A stretch of 64,000 bases of DNA. Source: Tolypeutes matacus (taxonomy: Eukaryota > Chordata > Mammalia > Cingulata > Chlamyphoridae). The stretch lies in assembly GCA_026826555.1 (NCBI GenBank), contig JAKSZT010054334.1:35036055-35100054 (forward strand), written 5' to 3'. How positions within the stretch are numbered: the stretch's first letter is position 1; every line of letters starts with the position of its first letter. The notes below the pieces were generated by a model. That model saw only the letters and a program-made list of their open reading frames with translations. It had not been told where the DNA came from and ran no database searches. A program made the position numbers and the translations under genes. Positions 12,893 through 23,914 of this stretch are shown here, piece after piece.

Positions 12893-13107
12893 GTCTTCTC
12901 TGCCTTACGCTCTCCCTTTCTCCCTGCCTTACTCCTTTTCTCCCTTCCTCCCCTCCCTTTCCCTTCCTTTCTCTCCTTTCCCCTCCTCTCCCTTCCCTTG
13001 CCCTCTCCTCCCCTCCCTTTCCCTCTACTCCCATCCCCTCCCCTCCTTTCCCCTCCCCTCCTTTCCCCTCACCTCCCTTCCCTCCCTCCTTTTCTTCCCT
13101 CTTTCTA
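12893..13107. repeat. Polypyrimidine (CCCTT)n-like tract
   Basis: About 215 bp of almost pure C/T on the + strand, composed of CCCTCC, CCTTTCCC and TCCCTT units with only a few purine interruptions. Proline/serine-rich open frames here are translation artefacts of the repeat. Confidence 0.95.
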
Positions 13108-13394
13108 CATTTAAGTATGTGGATACAGATGTAAATATAATTTTGTAGCTTAAAAATATCATTGTATTAATTATAAGATTGGAGTAACCATTACATATTT
13201 CGAGATTGTTAGTAAAGCATTAAAAGACCTGTAATTCTTTGAGTTACACTCTCAATCAATTTTCTATATAATTGACTTTACTTTTATCTGTTCTATCATG
13301 ATCCAAAGTAATCCAAGACTGTTGTGAAAAAGTTTGAATTCAAAATAATTGTATATTCATCTAACAAGCATTTATCACTGGAAGTACTGTAGCA

Positions 13395-13465
13395 CATGAG
13401 TAAAGAGTATGGTCTTGGAATTAGACCTATCTGGATTCAAGTCCTGGTTAAAGTTGTGAATAATT
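13395..13465 (+). repeat. MIR SINE remnant
   Basis: The sequence follows the MIR core: AGAGTATGGTCTTGGAATTAGAC, then TGGATTCAAGTCCTGG (landmarks approximate). Only the 5' tRNA-like portion is recognisable. Confidence 0.6.
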
Positions 13466-13619
13466 AAATTGGTAAGTTGGTAAACTTAGTAAATTATATA
13501 ACATCATTAACATTCAAGTTCTTCTTTAAATTGCTTTAATATTAATTGAAAAATAACTTCAAAGATGTGTTATGAGAATCAAATACTCAGTTTGATAGAT
13601 GTACCTAATATATATTTGC

Positions 13620-14400
13620 GAATTCAAAGAGGGATTCAACTGGCAACAGACAGTGCCCAGGAATAGGGTAATTCAATGTGTGAATATAGGGATAATGCAG
13701 TAATCCAGGATTTAGTAGAAACTAGGCTGTCCCTGTTCCGATGCTTGAGTTGATATTTTTGGCAAGATTTCCTATTGGCTGATCCAACCACAGGTCAAGG
13801 ACAAGTACAGAAGTATTCACAGCAAGGCATGGAAAAGTACAGAGGATGGAGAGCAAGGCGGGGAGGACGGGCAGTGGATCAGGAAAGGCCTGGCAGGAAT
13901 CATAATTCAAAAGATTGTAAGCTCAGTTAACATGGGGCTGGGGCCGTGTTGCTTGCAACTAGGTTTTCAGAGTCTGCCACGATGACAGGTGCACTGTAGC
14001 ATATTGAATGAAACAGTGAATAATTTATCTAATCAATTGTCATTTATTGTAAGTGATAGTACCAAAAATAAGGACATAATCCCAGAAAAAAAGTTATGGA
14101 CAGATATGGCAGAGTTTTACAGTCAAAAATCCCATACCTTTCTTAATAAAAATCACTGTAAATGGTTATTTTTTTTTACTGGAAAAATTATGAAACTTTT
14201 ATTTATAGTTATCTATCTCATTCTTTAAAAAATTCTATATTAGGGTATATTTTAAAATATATATATTATTACAGTAGTATATGTGTATAGTTTATAAACA
14301 TTCAAATATATGTATAGTAGGTCTGACTGCTCTGAAGTCTTTTATAAATGGTTTCTTAACAACATTTCTAATGAAGTTATCATTTAGAAGAAAGCAGGCA
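13620..14400. other. Unassigned intronic sequence with a G-rich patch
   Basis: 13790-13900 is purine- and G-rich (GCAAGGCGGGGAGGACGGGC) with three CpGs. I could not place it in a repeat family I know. Open frames at 13722-13910 (minus) and 13989-14228 (plus) show no domain. Confidence 0.35.
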
Positions 14401-14414
14401 ATTTTCTCTGTTCA

Positions 14415-14560
14415 CTCATTCATTCATTCAGCAATTTGTGATAAATGACTATGTGGCAGGCACTGTGCTTGCTTCTAAAGTTTCACAGTAAATGAAGGAC
14501 CTGTGACATAGTTCCTGTCATCCTAGTGAGAAGCTTATAAATAAAATTGGTGATACTGAG
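14415..14560 (-). repeat. L2 LINE 3' end fragment
   Basis: Complement of the L2 3' terminus: ATTCATTCATTCAGCAATTT, then GGCAGGCACTGTGCTTG, then a CCTGTCATCCTAGTGAGAAGCTTA stretch that matches the usual 'ccctcatggagcttacattctagtg' landmark with substitutions. Confidence 0.65.
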
Positions 14561-14569
14561 GGATAAAAC

Positions 14570-15210
14570 CACATGTAGGGGTTATTCAAAAGGACCGCAT
14601 CTTTTGCTCGCCTAAATTTAAAAACTCTATTCAGAAGTCACCGTGTGTCTCACTACTTTGTTTTCCCTTCCACATTATTGGTGGTGATAAATGCAGAGTG
14701 ATTTCCATCCTACTTCTCCGCACCCTCTCCCCTTCTCCCAATCATTGGTATAGCTCTACACCTACAGCTAATTTGAGACCCTGCTTTTGTGTGCATAAGC
14801 AATTGTGTGCGTTGCTTTCCTGGTAAAATGGGATCTTTTCTAGCAAAAAAATTTGTAGGAAATCACTGTCATACTAAGGGAGAGAGAAGATGTGGTGGCT
14901 CTTTTTGGAGACTCTTAGCAAAACACAGTTTAAACTTTGATCTGAGGATGGAATGTCTTTCTGAGTTTTACTCTCCTTTACAGATGAGAGAGAGGCCTTG
15001 GCATGATCTATGTCATAACTTAAGTTGGTTTATCTTGTAATCAAGGGAAAAGTTTTTGGAAACTAATACTACATTCTCCAAGTCAGTCTTCTCTCCTTTT
15101 ATTGCTCCAAAAGAAAAGCCATATCTAGGCAGGTGGAAAGTTTAAGAGTAGTGTATGGTATGTCCACTTAGTAACTCACTTCTTTCAGATATCACTCCAA
15201 TTTTAGAAGT
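14570..15210. other. Unassigned intronic sequence
   Basis: Mixed-composition DNA with several isolated CpGs (about 14598, 14611, 14642, 14720, 14810). There is no repeat I can name. The plus-strand open frame at 14789-15040 (83 codons) has no recognisable domain. It could be weakly conserved non-coding DNA or an old unassigned repeat. Confidence 0.3.
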
Positions 15211-15224
15211 AAGGCAATGTGAAA

Positions 15225-15425
15225 AAAACAGACTCTTTAGAGTCAAACCAACTGGATTTGAATTCTATACCATTATATGATTAAGGGTAAAACAGCTTAG
15301 TGAAATGCTTGTAAAATAAGAATAGTAATACTTAGCTCACAAGACTTAAATTAGATACTATATGTAACACTTCAAGAAGTATCTGACCCAGAGTAGATGC
15401 TCAAGAATCTTAGCTCCCTTTGTTT
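15225..15425 (+). repeat. MIR SINE
   Basis: Recognisable MIR from GACTCTTTAGAGTCAAACCAACTGG through the central core to CTGACCCAGAGTAGATGCTCAAG at the 3' end. Diverged, with no target-site duplication visible, as expected for its age. Confidence 0.75.
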
Positions 15426-15546
15426 ATTGAGAAATATATCAGGAATTTAACTATGTCTATATATATATACACACGCTTTAGGCAAACCAAGGGTGTTTGG
15501 AGTTTTCCCTCTGAATTGTAATTTATGCATTTGTTCCTGAAATGCT

Positions 15547-15548
<2 letters not shown>

Positions 15549-15585
<37 letters not shown>

Positions 15586-15928
15586 TCCCCCCAAGATGGC
15601 TCCCTTGTCTGCTTGTTGTTTTTGCTCGTTATTTGCACTCGTTGTCTGCTTGTTGTCTATTAGCTGTTTGTTTGTTTTTTTCTCATTGTCTGTTTTTTCT
15701 TTAGGAGACACCAGGAACTGAACCTGGGACTTCCCATGTGGGAGGCGGGTGCTCAACTGCTTGAGCCACATCTGCTCCCTTCTTGTTTTTGTTTGTGCTC
15801 TTTGCTTGCTCATTATTTTTGCTAAATGTCTGCTCGTTGTTCTGTCTTCTTTAGAAGGCATCAGGAACCGAACCCAGGACCTCCCATGTGGGAAGCAGGT
15901 ATTCAACTGCTTGAGCCATATCTGCTCT
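15549..15928 (-). mobile_element. Dimeric DAS SINE, minus strand
   Basis: Two SINE units head-to-tail, both minus. The left unit (about 15549-15779) has a (TTTA)n tail and the B box complement at 15713-15727. The right unit (about 15780-15928) has its B box complement at 15863-15875 and no A-rich tail of its own between the units. The pair is bracketed by one near-perfect 13-bp duplication, CCTGAAATGCTTT at 15536-15548 against CCTGAAGTGCTTT at 15929-15941, so it inserted as a single unit. 'TGAGCCACATCTGCTCCC' (minus-strand head) occurs in both units. Confidence 0.88.
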
Positions 15929-16320
15929 CCTGAAGTGCTTTTGATTTTTTAAAACATCTAAGGATTTTGATTTTTCAGTTAATATCATCTTTACTAGTAT
16001 CCAGTGGTATTAAAAGCCAACGTTGTATTATAAATCTATTTTTTTAGAAAACCCTCAAATCAGTGATGTGTGCTGATTCTGGTGTATCCTCCAAACATTA
16101 CTCAGAGACAAAAAGCAGTACAATTAAAGTTTTCTTTCATTTCTGTTGAGTGTCTCAGATTCCAACATAAACACAGTCCACATTATATCCCAATTTAAAT
16201 GCAATTTTCAGGTTAGGCTCTGGATAAAATGAGAGAGAAGTCTATTCCAATAATATTGGATTTAGTCTTTTTTGCCATTAATTCTGTTTCTCAATGCTCT
16301 CCATTCTTTCCTTTCATATG

Positions 16321-16661
16321 TAGGCATACCTCAGAGATATTGTGGGTGTGGTTCCCGACCACCACAATAAAGTGAATATTACAATAAAGTGAGCCACACC
16401 ATTTTTTGTTTTCCTAGCATATATAAAAGATATTTTTATACTGTAGTGTAGTCTGTTAAGTGTGCAGTAGCATTAAGTCTAAAAAAGCAATGTACATACC
16501 TTAATCAAATTGTGACACAGAGACATGAAGTGAGTACATGCTGTTGGAAAAATGGCACCAATAGACTTGCTTGACATAGTTGCCACAAACCATCAATTCA
16601 TAAAGAAGACAATATCTGCAAAGCACAAGGCAAAGCACAATAAAACAAGGTGTGCCTTTGT
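16321..16661. mobile_element. Tigger-type (mariner/pogo) DNA transposon, internally deleted
   Basis: Left end TAGGCATACCTCAGAGATATT and right end AAACAAGGTGTGCCTTTGTTA are diverged terminal inverted repeats of the Tigger1 type. They are flanked by TA, the target used by this superfamily. Internal marks ACAATAAAGTGA, GTCTGTTAAGTGTGCAGTAGC and AAAAGCAATGTACATACCTTAAT fit the family. Only about 340 bp of a normally multi-kb element remains and there is no transposase, so it is a dead non-autonomous copy. Confidence 0.85.
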
Positions 16662-16749
16662 TATTTAATTCTGCTGTGATCCTTGTTATCTTATGAGATT
16701 TTACAGGCTTGGAATAATTGCTGATGATACAAATAGTTTTTAATCTCTT

Positions 16750-16790
16750 AAAAATGCCTTCTCAAAACAAACAAAAAAAAATGCCTTCTC
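16750..16790. repeat. Duplicated 14-mer around an A-rich spacer
   Basis: AAAAATGCCTTCTC occurs at 16750-16763 and again at 16777-16790, separated only by AAAACAAACAAAA. It looks like a target-site duplication around a bare A-rich tail, i.e. an extremely 5'-truncated retroposon. A simple tandem duplication with slippage is the alternative. Confidence 0.6.
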
Positions 16791-17074
16791 TATGCCCAAC
16801 TTGATCCATATTTTTGGCTTCATTTAGCCAAAGCTATAGGCTTTCTTGCTAGAGATAGACTGTCTCATGATTTCTCCTTCCCTGCTTTGTGTGGTGATAC
16901 AGGGAAAAGCTTTGATTTAGGATTCAGATTAGAATTTCTCTTTGCAGAGGAAAATTCTCTTCTTACAACAGTCTTTTATGAAACACTCATGGACTGAATA
17001 TTTTGGTGTTTCAGGAATCAGGGCAGTGGTTGGAGAGCAAGTCTCATTGGTTGCAACAGCCCCAACAGAGTGAT

Positions 17075-17258
17075 TGTTTTTTTCCCCTCAAAAAACCCAG
17101 GACCTCGTATGAGGGAAGCCGGTGCGCAACCACTGAGCCACATCAGCTCTCCTGAATTGTTTTTTTTTGTTTGTTTGCTTGTTGTTTGTTTTTAGTAGGC
17201 ACTGGGAACCTCCCATGTGGGAAGCAGGTGCTCAACTGCTTGAGCCACATCTGCTCCC
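17075..17258 (-). mobile_element. Dimeric DAS SINE, minus strand, shorter form
   Basis: Two minus-strand SINE heads: 'CACTGAGCCACATCAGCTCTCC' (about 17132-17153) and 'CTTGAGCCACATCTGCTCCC' (about 17239-17258). A T/GTTT-rich linker at 17159-17195 separates them. A 9-bp duplication CAGAGTGAT flanks the pair (17066-17074 and 17259-17267). The left unit is more diverged than the right. Confidence 0.82.
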
Positions 17259-17507
17259 CAGAGTGATATTTATTTATCATGGAAGAATTTAAAAAAGGAA
17301 AATCAGAATCATAATAATGACATTATCAATAGTTACAAGGAAACTATCTACACATGAATTTTTCTCCTTTTACCAATTATTTATGGCTAATAATTTAAAG
17401 TCTTGAACATCAAATGAGAAAACTTATACCATGTATCAAAGTAACTCAGATGATTAAAGAAGTTATATTTTCTCATTATCATATAACAGGTTTATTTCTG
17501 TACAATA

Positions 17508-17526
17508 TTTTTTTTTTTTTTTTTTT
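17508..17526. repeat. Poly-T run (19 T)
   Basis: A homopolymer of 19 T followed by GCTTCATG, with no recognisable element attached. Confidence 0.9.
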
Positions 17527-17529
17527 GCT

Positions 17530-18685
17530 TCATGTACAATTTTGCAATTTGTAATGCTGAAAGAAAGAACTGGGAAAAGTTCAGTGATTTTGCCATGAAT
17601 GTCAAGTTTTTAAAAGAATGTTAAGCTAAAGGATATTAAATGCTTAAAAAGCTCCATAGTATACTGTGGTAACTCATTTTTAGAACCCATAGAATCAACA
17701 TAATTAAAATCAATTGCAAAGAAAATTGCACAGTGTATTTGTTTTTTAAGGTAAGAAAAAAATTTAACACTTAACACCATTTAAAAATGTGTCACTGACA
17801 TTTCATGAACAAATTTTATGCTTATACTTTATTTTCATTTAATTATGTCATAAGATTTCTTTTTCATGACAGCAAATAATTCATATGATAGGATAGTGTT
17901 GGCCAATAAATCCATTCCTCCTACTTGCAAAATATTCTGAAGTAAAATTTCTATGGAACCATTAGCTCTCAGGGATTTTTTAAAAGAGAAGAATCAATGG
18001 ACTTCATTAACCACAAGTTTATTTGCATCATAATTTATACTTCTTGGTTATGAAAATATTTCTGGAAACATAAGATAGCTCATGATTACAGAATATTATT
18101 TCCCTCCACCTTCATCAAAATGCTATGAAATATAATAATTTATAATGAAAATGTAATTTCCTTTATAATTTATGTGTTAATAGGACATGTATGCATGTAG
18201 AGAAAGGGTTGCTGGTATTAACAGATAACCAACCATAAATATTTTAAATTATGTTGGAGATCATTTAATCAAAGACTTAAAAAATTCTTCTAATTTTTAC
18301 TTATTCAATACACTAGAAGTTGCTCAGTGAGTTTACTAAAAATGATATTTTTTAGGACCAAACATCCTACTAATTTGCACAAGTACCAAAAAATAAAATT
18401 AAGCGCTAGCGTACAGCTTGCTATAATGTTCATAGCTCTATAAGATATTAAAATCATTTTGTATCATAAGAATTATGATGTTATATAGAATGAAAGATCC
18501 ATTAAAAATCTGGATTTTTTGATATGTAGTATCGGTCCCACTTTTTAATGATAGTTATGGTGATATATGCCTCTGTGATAACCCACATATAATATCCTTC
18601 CTAAGAATGACATGACCAAAGGCATTTGTAATTATATTTACTTCTGAAAGATTATGGTTTATAGTTAAAACAAAAGAGGCATCCT
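17530..18685. other. Plain AT-rich intron
   Basis: I see no repeat, exon or structured RNA here. Confidence 0.45.
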
Positions 18686-18689
18686 GTCA

Positions 18690-18960
18690 TTTTCTAAACC
18701 CGTTAAATGTGACAGAATCTATTTTTCTGCCAACTTGTGAGGACCAGGCAGAGAGCAAATTTGCTGTGGTCAGCTAAGTGTAACCACTGAGCAGGAAAGT
18801 GAATTTAATAATGCATTATTGTTCTTCACTGAAGGTGAACTGTTACAGTGCCTTTGTTATAACAGTCTTTGCCTCTGCTTAGGTTTCCAGATGCTGTGCA
18901 GATTACCTGATTAAAATCCCTAATGCATGATAAGATGTACCAGGTATATTTTTATATTAA
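18690..18960. promoter_or_regulatory. Candidate conserved enhancer with RUNX-like and POU-like motifs
   Basis: Repeat-free and less AT-biased than its surroundings. It contains TGTGGT at 18765-18770 and AACCAC at 18782-18787 (RUNX-type cores in opposite orientation, 11 bp apart). It also has a perfect 14-bp palindrome AATAATGCATTATT at 18807-18820, which contains ATGCA/ATTA cores used by POU and homeodomain factors. No open frame. Function is inferred. Confidence 0.35.
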
Positions 18961-18964
18961 CATA

Positions 18965-21470
18965 AACGCATCCATTTTAGGGCCATAATACTGAATCTAA
19001 TTGGAAATATTTTCCAATTATATTACCTTGTGAATTCATATTATAAATAAATATGTATTGTACAATATAGAATAAATGACAAGGAAGCATAAATACATAT
19101 ACTGTTGGTGGATTTTTCTGTTGATATCAAAAAGAAACTTATAATATTTTATGATGTGATTAAGGGTATATCTTTTAAATAATGTTTATTTTGAATGTTA
19201 TTTTAAAACAGACAATAAAATAGAAGAGAATCTTTAAAATAGATTCAGTTCTTTCATGAGCACATTCTTTTAAATACCCTTGCTTTTCTGTTTCCATCTT
19301 CTTTTGATGCTTTCCCTTATAAATACATTGATTAACAGAACTTTCATAAAATTTTTAGCTCTCATACATAGAAAAGTAGAGCTTGGTATAATTTTTCATT
19401 GTCTATTTTGCTCAAATTCAAGTTCATGAAAAAATGTGTGAAATAGTATCTTAAGAGAATTAGAAATAAATTGTATTTAGGAAAGCAGCATATATGGGGA
19501 ATTTGTAAATTACTTTTGTCACTGTAAATTCTTATATAGATTCTGTTTCCTAATCTTTAAAATTTTTAAAGATTTTTTTTGGAAAATGTTTCACATTGTA
19601 GGCTTCCATTAGCTAAACACAGATTTTATGGTTGAGATTCAAAACTGTTAATATTGAAGTTATTTCTCAGAGATCTTGCTTTATTCTAGTGAGTCTTTTA
19701 GAGAAAATATTTCTTGTAAACTACAATTAAAAGGGTGCACACCATCTAATCTCTGGTTGTCACTGCTGAACTTCATTGTAAGAAGGCAAAGAAAAGCATT
19801 TTTCTGAATATCAGGAGCAACCATCAATGAATATCACTATAGACCATAGAACATGAAAGTTCAAGAGACAGCAGGAAACCAAGCATTGACTTTAAAACAA
19901 CAAAACAAAACAAGTAGCAGCTAGACCCAGTGTGAGGATGTATATATAGAACAGTGAATGAGAAAATGATTCCCACCATTTCTGTCTTAACACATGAAGT
20001 TGTGTGTATATAGCTATACAGCTAAATCCCCACTTTGTATATATAGATATCAAAGATTTCATTTCTGTTCACTAGGTGATAAAATAAAATATAATCAACT
20101 CTGCAATATTGAGAAATGAGAAATGGATTATAGTGTGATGGTAAAACAGAAATATCTAATTACAGCCTAAGATAATTTAAACTCTTTAATTGCCCTACTG
20201 ATTTGACAATGTTAGTTCCTCCTTGTAAAAGGAAAGGAAAAATTAAATAAAACTGAAATGCAACTAATATATGTTTTAACCTGACTCTGAAATCTTGATT
20301 TTTAAAATGAAAACTAGGGCTCTGTAAAGATAAGTGCCAAACATTTGAAACTGCTGTTATTCTTAAAATAAAGATTATTTTTTTACTCCATATACAGTAT
20401 TGCTTACACTTCCTAAAAATCTCCAGAAACTCCTGGGGAATTCATGTGAAGGCTTGATATTTTATGCTTTAATATTATTATCCCCCCTTGACTCACACCC
20501 CACCCCCCAGTTTAGTGTTAAAGAAAGCTGCACAATCCCAGTTCTTCAGGATCCATCTTAGGCTACCTTTCTTCTCTTGTTTGATTCTGAAGCCACCTTC
20601 TCTCTGTATGGATATTAGGGTCCTCTTTAGCCTACAGCAGGGTTTACAGGCTGGTATTATGGCCTTGTGGAATTACATTGTTCTTATTTAATGACATCAG
20701 AGGACTCAAGGCTACCATAGTAAGACATGTATTTATATTATTCATACTAAATCATAAAGTTCTTGGGTCACTTCAAATGGTAAATACCATTTGGGAGCAT
20801 CTAATTTACTACAGGAAAAGGATGACTCTGGTATGATTGGAGTGTCATTGTTTCCCTTCAACTTCACTTTCTCTCAACTGTGTTCTCAATAGTACATTTC
20901 CTTGCTCAGAATTTTTGCCAAGGTAGGGAAGATATTCAGGGTTTCTCTGCCATCCTTGCATCTTCAGATGCTGCAAACAAAAGCACTTTTGCATGAAGTA
21001 ATTGCGTCTCCTCAGAGGAAAATAAAACAAAACAGATCAAGACAAACAGAAACTCGTATAACAGAACTACACTCATATAGCACCTTTATATTAAATGATC
21101 AAATTGGGAGTGCCATCGAACCTTCATCTTACAAGTTCAAATAATTAGATTCTGAACTATAGTATTATTGTAATTCCTTTTCGTCTAACCCTGAGAAACA
21201 ATCAGTGTAGAGTGTCTGAAAGGCAAATGGCCTGGAGTGGGGCATCTAGATTTACTGGTCAAGAAATAATAGTGTAATGTGAGACCCAGCTTATGGGTGA
21301 TTAGGTTTGCAGGTCAACAGAAGGAGGAAAAGGTTTAGGGACAATTCTGAAGCTGGTATATCAGGTGCACGAAATGAATTGGATTTTTGTTGGTTGTAAT
21401 TAAACTCAAAGGTAAAATTTGAGTATAGCTCATGTATTTGTGATTTTAGTCGTAAGAACTCTGGAAAAAG
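18965..21470. other. Plain AT-rich intron
   Basis: No clear repeat. The T-rich, C-rich patch at 20480-20510 (CACCCCACCCCCC) and the open frames at 20488-20691 and 20902-21144 have no domain features. Confidence 0.4.
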
Positions 21471-21473
21471 ACT

Positions 21474-21476
<3 letters not shown>

Positions 21477-21522
<46 letters not shown>
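21477..21522. repeat. (AT)23 microsatellite
   Basis: A pure AT dinucleotide run of 46 bp, likely length-polymorphic. Confidence 0.97.
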
Positions 21523-21525
<3 letters not shown>

Positions 21526-21549
21526 TACTTATCTATGTATCTCTACTAA

Positions 21550-22640
21550 ACAGTTAATATTTATTGTACAACTATTCTGAATCAGGCATCATACTAGATA
21601 CTGGAGATCCAAAGAGTTAACAGGACATCTCATAAAGCACAATTTCTAATTGGGAAAACATACATGAGCCAAAATTAATATACAGAGTGTTAAATCTAAC
21701 TACAATATATTCAAAATGTCACAAGAGAAAAGAATGGTTAACTATGAAGGAGCCATTGAATCCTTTTTTCTGTCATTATAGAACTCACCTTTATAAACAC
21801 AGACATTCCTGAAAATTTCCTTACTTCCTTTCCTCTCCCTCTTTTCTTCCTTTCTCCCAACAAATATTCATTGAAGGCTGAGGACCTGGGGTCATAGTGC
21901 TGAAGAAGATCACAAAACACCTGCTGTCATGGAGCTTATATCCTCATCAGAGGAACAACAAGAAACAAACAATTAATGAGGCAGCTAATCTTAACTGGGT
22001 ATTTGTGCTGTAAGCAATACAAAACTGGGTAATTTGATAGAGACTAGGGTAGGTCATCATAAGATAGGGTGGCCCCAAAAGACCTCTCTGCTGTAGCATT
22101 TGAGCTAAGATATGAATAACAAGACAAAGACAGCCCTGGGAAGTCCTGAAGAGGGAGAGACAAAGGGAACAGCAAGTCCAAGATACAGAAGCAGGAGGAG
22201 ACTGACTTGAAATCTGGTGGCAGGAGCATAAAGAGTAAGGCAGACAACACGGTAAGATGAACCCAGGGAGGTATGGAGATCAGATCATGAAAGGCTCTAT
22301 ACTCCATGATAAGGAGTTTGCATTTATTCCAAGTCTAATGGGCATCCATTGAGGATTCTAACCAGGGGAATAGCATGATCTATTTACATTTTTAAAAGAT
22401 TGGCTTTATGTGTATTTTGTGTTATATTATGGGGGTGGGGTGGGCAAGAATTGAAACAGAAACTCCTTAGACTATTAAACAGTCTAGGTGAGAAGCGATA
22501 GTGGCTTTGACTAGTGTGTTGACAATTAAAATGGAAAGAAATGTGTTGCTTGTAGTAGTGCTGAGTGGATTTGCTGATGGATTTGATTATGGTAGGAAGG
22601 GTGATAGGAAAAGAGAAATCAGGGTGTCTCCTACATTAGA
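21550..22640 (-). repeat. L2 LINE, minus strand, 3' half in two pieces
   Basis: The complement of the L2 3' region is present twice at its very end: at about 21555-21660 ('CAGGCATCATACTAGATACTGGAGAT') and at 21855-21975 ('GTCATGGAGCTTATATCC'). From 21975 on, the order matches L2 read backwards: AGATAGGGTGGCC, GAACAGCAAGTCCAAG, CATGAAAGGCTC, GGGCATCCATTGAGGATTCTAACCAGGGGAATAGCATGATC, CAGTCTAGGTGAGAAGCGATAGTGGC and TTTGCTGATGGATTTG (approximate landmarks). The element is heavily diverged. The first end fragment belongs to a separate insertion or a duplication. Confidence 0.72.
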
Positions 22641-22679
22641 ATGTGAGTGATTTGTGGAGTCCATCATGGTTACCACTAC

Positions 22680-23710
22680 AGCCCATCAGTTTATTGCCCC
22701 ACACAAACTGAACACTCAAAGTATTTGTTGAATGAACGCATGCCATAATGCTTGGGCTTGATGTGAGGAATGAAGTTTATCACGTCATTATAGCAAAGGC
22801 AAAATACTTACATTCACAGCCACTTTGTAGATGATGCAATCAAGGCACAGCAAAAATACAATTAGTTATTGAGAGAAATAATACCAAGAATATGTCTCTT
22901 TCTTCTCACATTCATGCCCTGTTTCTTAGCGAACATTGCCTCTAATTCAATCGTCTTCTAAGTATTTACAAGCTCTAGGGTTCAGAGAGGAGTGGGTGTC
23001 TCAAGAACTTTCACCAGAGGAACAGTGTGAGAGGAGATTTGAGCATTTTATAGACTAATGCTTTAACTAAAATAGTGTTACTTAGATCTTTAGGGGTAAA
23101 TTTGCCCTTGCTGCTAAAATCATTTGAAAACAGTGAGCAAGTTATATAATTGTATATAGAAGTATTTTGATGTTTTAAATCTACAGACTTCTGAACACAT
23201 GCATTAGAAAAAATAGTTATTTAAAATAGACTCAGTTGCACTATTTTCTTAATTTAAGGGATCATAAGTTTAGTTAGACCTATATTTTGTTAAATTTTTA
23301 TGGAGAATAAAGTTTAACAGGATCAAATCAGTACATTCCTCTTAATCATTTACTCTCAAAGAAAATAAAAGCAACTTTATCAAATAAAACAAATGCAGAC
23401 ATTAATCATTTCACCTAAGTAATGCTTTCATACTTTATGACTGTGTTTAACTTTTCTCACCTCAATTTTGGTAAAAAAACTTTTCACTCATTATTCTCAG
23501 AGAAATGATCCAATAAACTAAAATGTGTGTATTTAAATGCATGCTTTCCCTTTAGTTTAGTCAACTTGGAAGACAATATTAAGCCATTTTTCAAAATATT
23601 TTTAAAACATCTTGAGATAGCTCATTGAATCTACAGTATATTTATAAAAATATTGCCAGTAGTAAAAACTTCCTTAAATTCCATGTACATTTGAAAATTA
23701 TCAATAGTGT
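22680..23710. other. Unassigned AT-rich intron
   Basis: 22700-22900 may be a weak MIR or L2 remnant (TTTGTTGAATGAACGCATG near 22725). The rest shows nothing recognisable. Confidence 0.35.
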
Positions 23711-23715
23711 ATAGA

Positions 23716-23911
23716 GGGAAGAGTGAATGTAGCTCAAGTGGTTGAGCACCAGCTTCCCATGTACAAGGTCCTGGGTTTGTTCCTCGGTACCTCTTAGAAA
23801 CAAACAAAAAATCCAACTCTCATTGGAGAGTGAATGAGGCTCAGTGGTTGAGCACCTGTTTCCCATATACGAGATCCTGGGTTCAATCCCTGGTACCTGA
23901 AAAATTTTTTT
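23716..23911 (+). mobile_element. Dimeric DAS SINE, plus strand
   Basis: Two units in tandem, both plus. Unit 1 has 'GTAGCTCAAGTGGTTGAGCACC' (about 23729-23750) and B-box-like GGGTTTGTTCC. Unit 2 has 'GAGGCTCAGTGGTTGAGCACC' (about 23836-23856) and the B box GGTTCAATCCC at 23880-23890, followed by a short A/T tail. Both retain tRNA-like A and B box spacing. No convincing target-site duplication was found, which fits an older insertion. Confidence 0.82.
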
Positions 23912-23914
23912 AAA

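Noticed and set aside
12886..13134. Proline/serine/leucine-rich open frames
   Set aside because: Translations of the polypyrimidine repeat, which lacks stop codons by composition.
15583..15952. Open frames of 67-107 codons
   Set aside because: They are inside the dimeric SINE on either strand.
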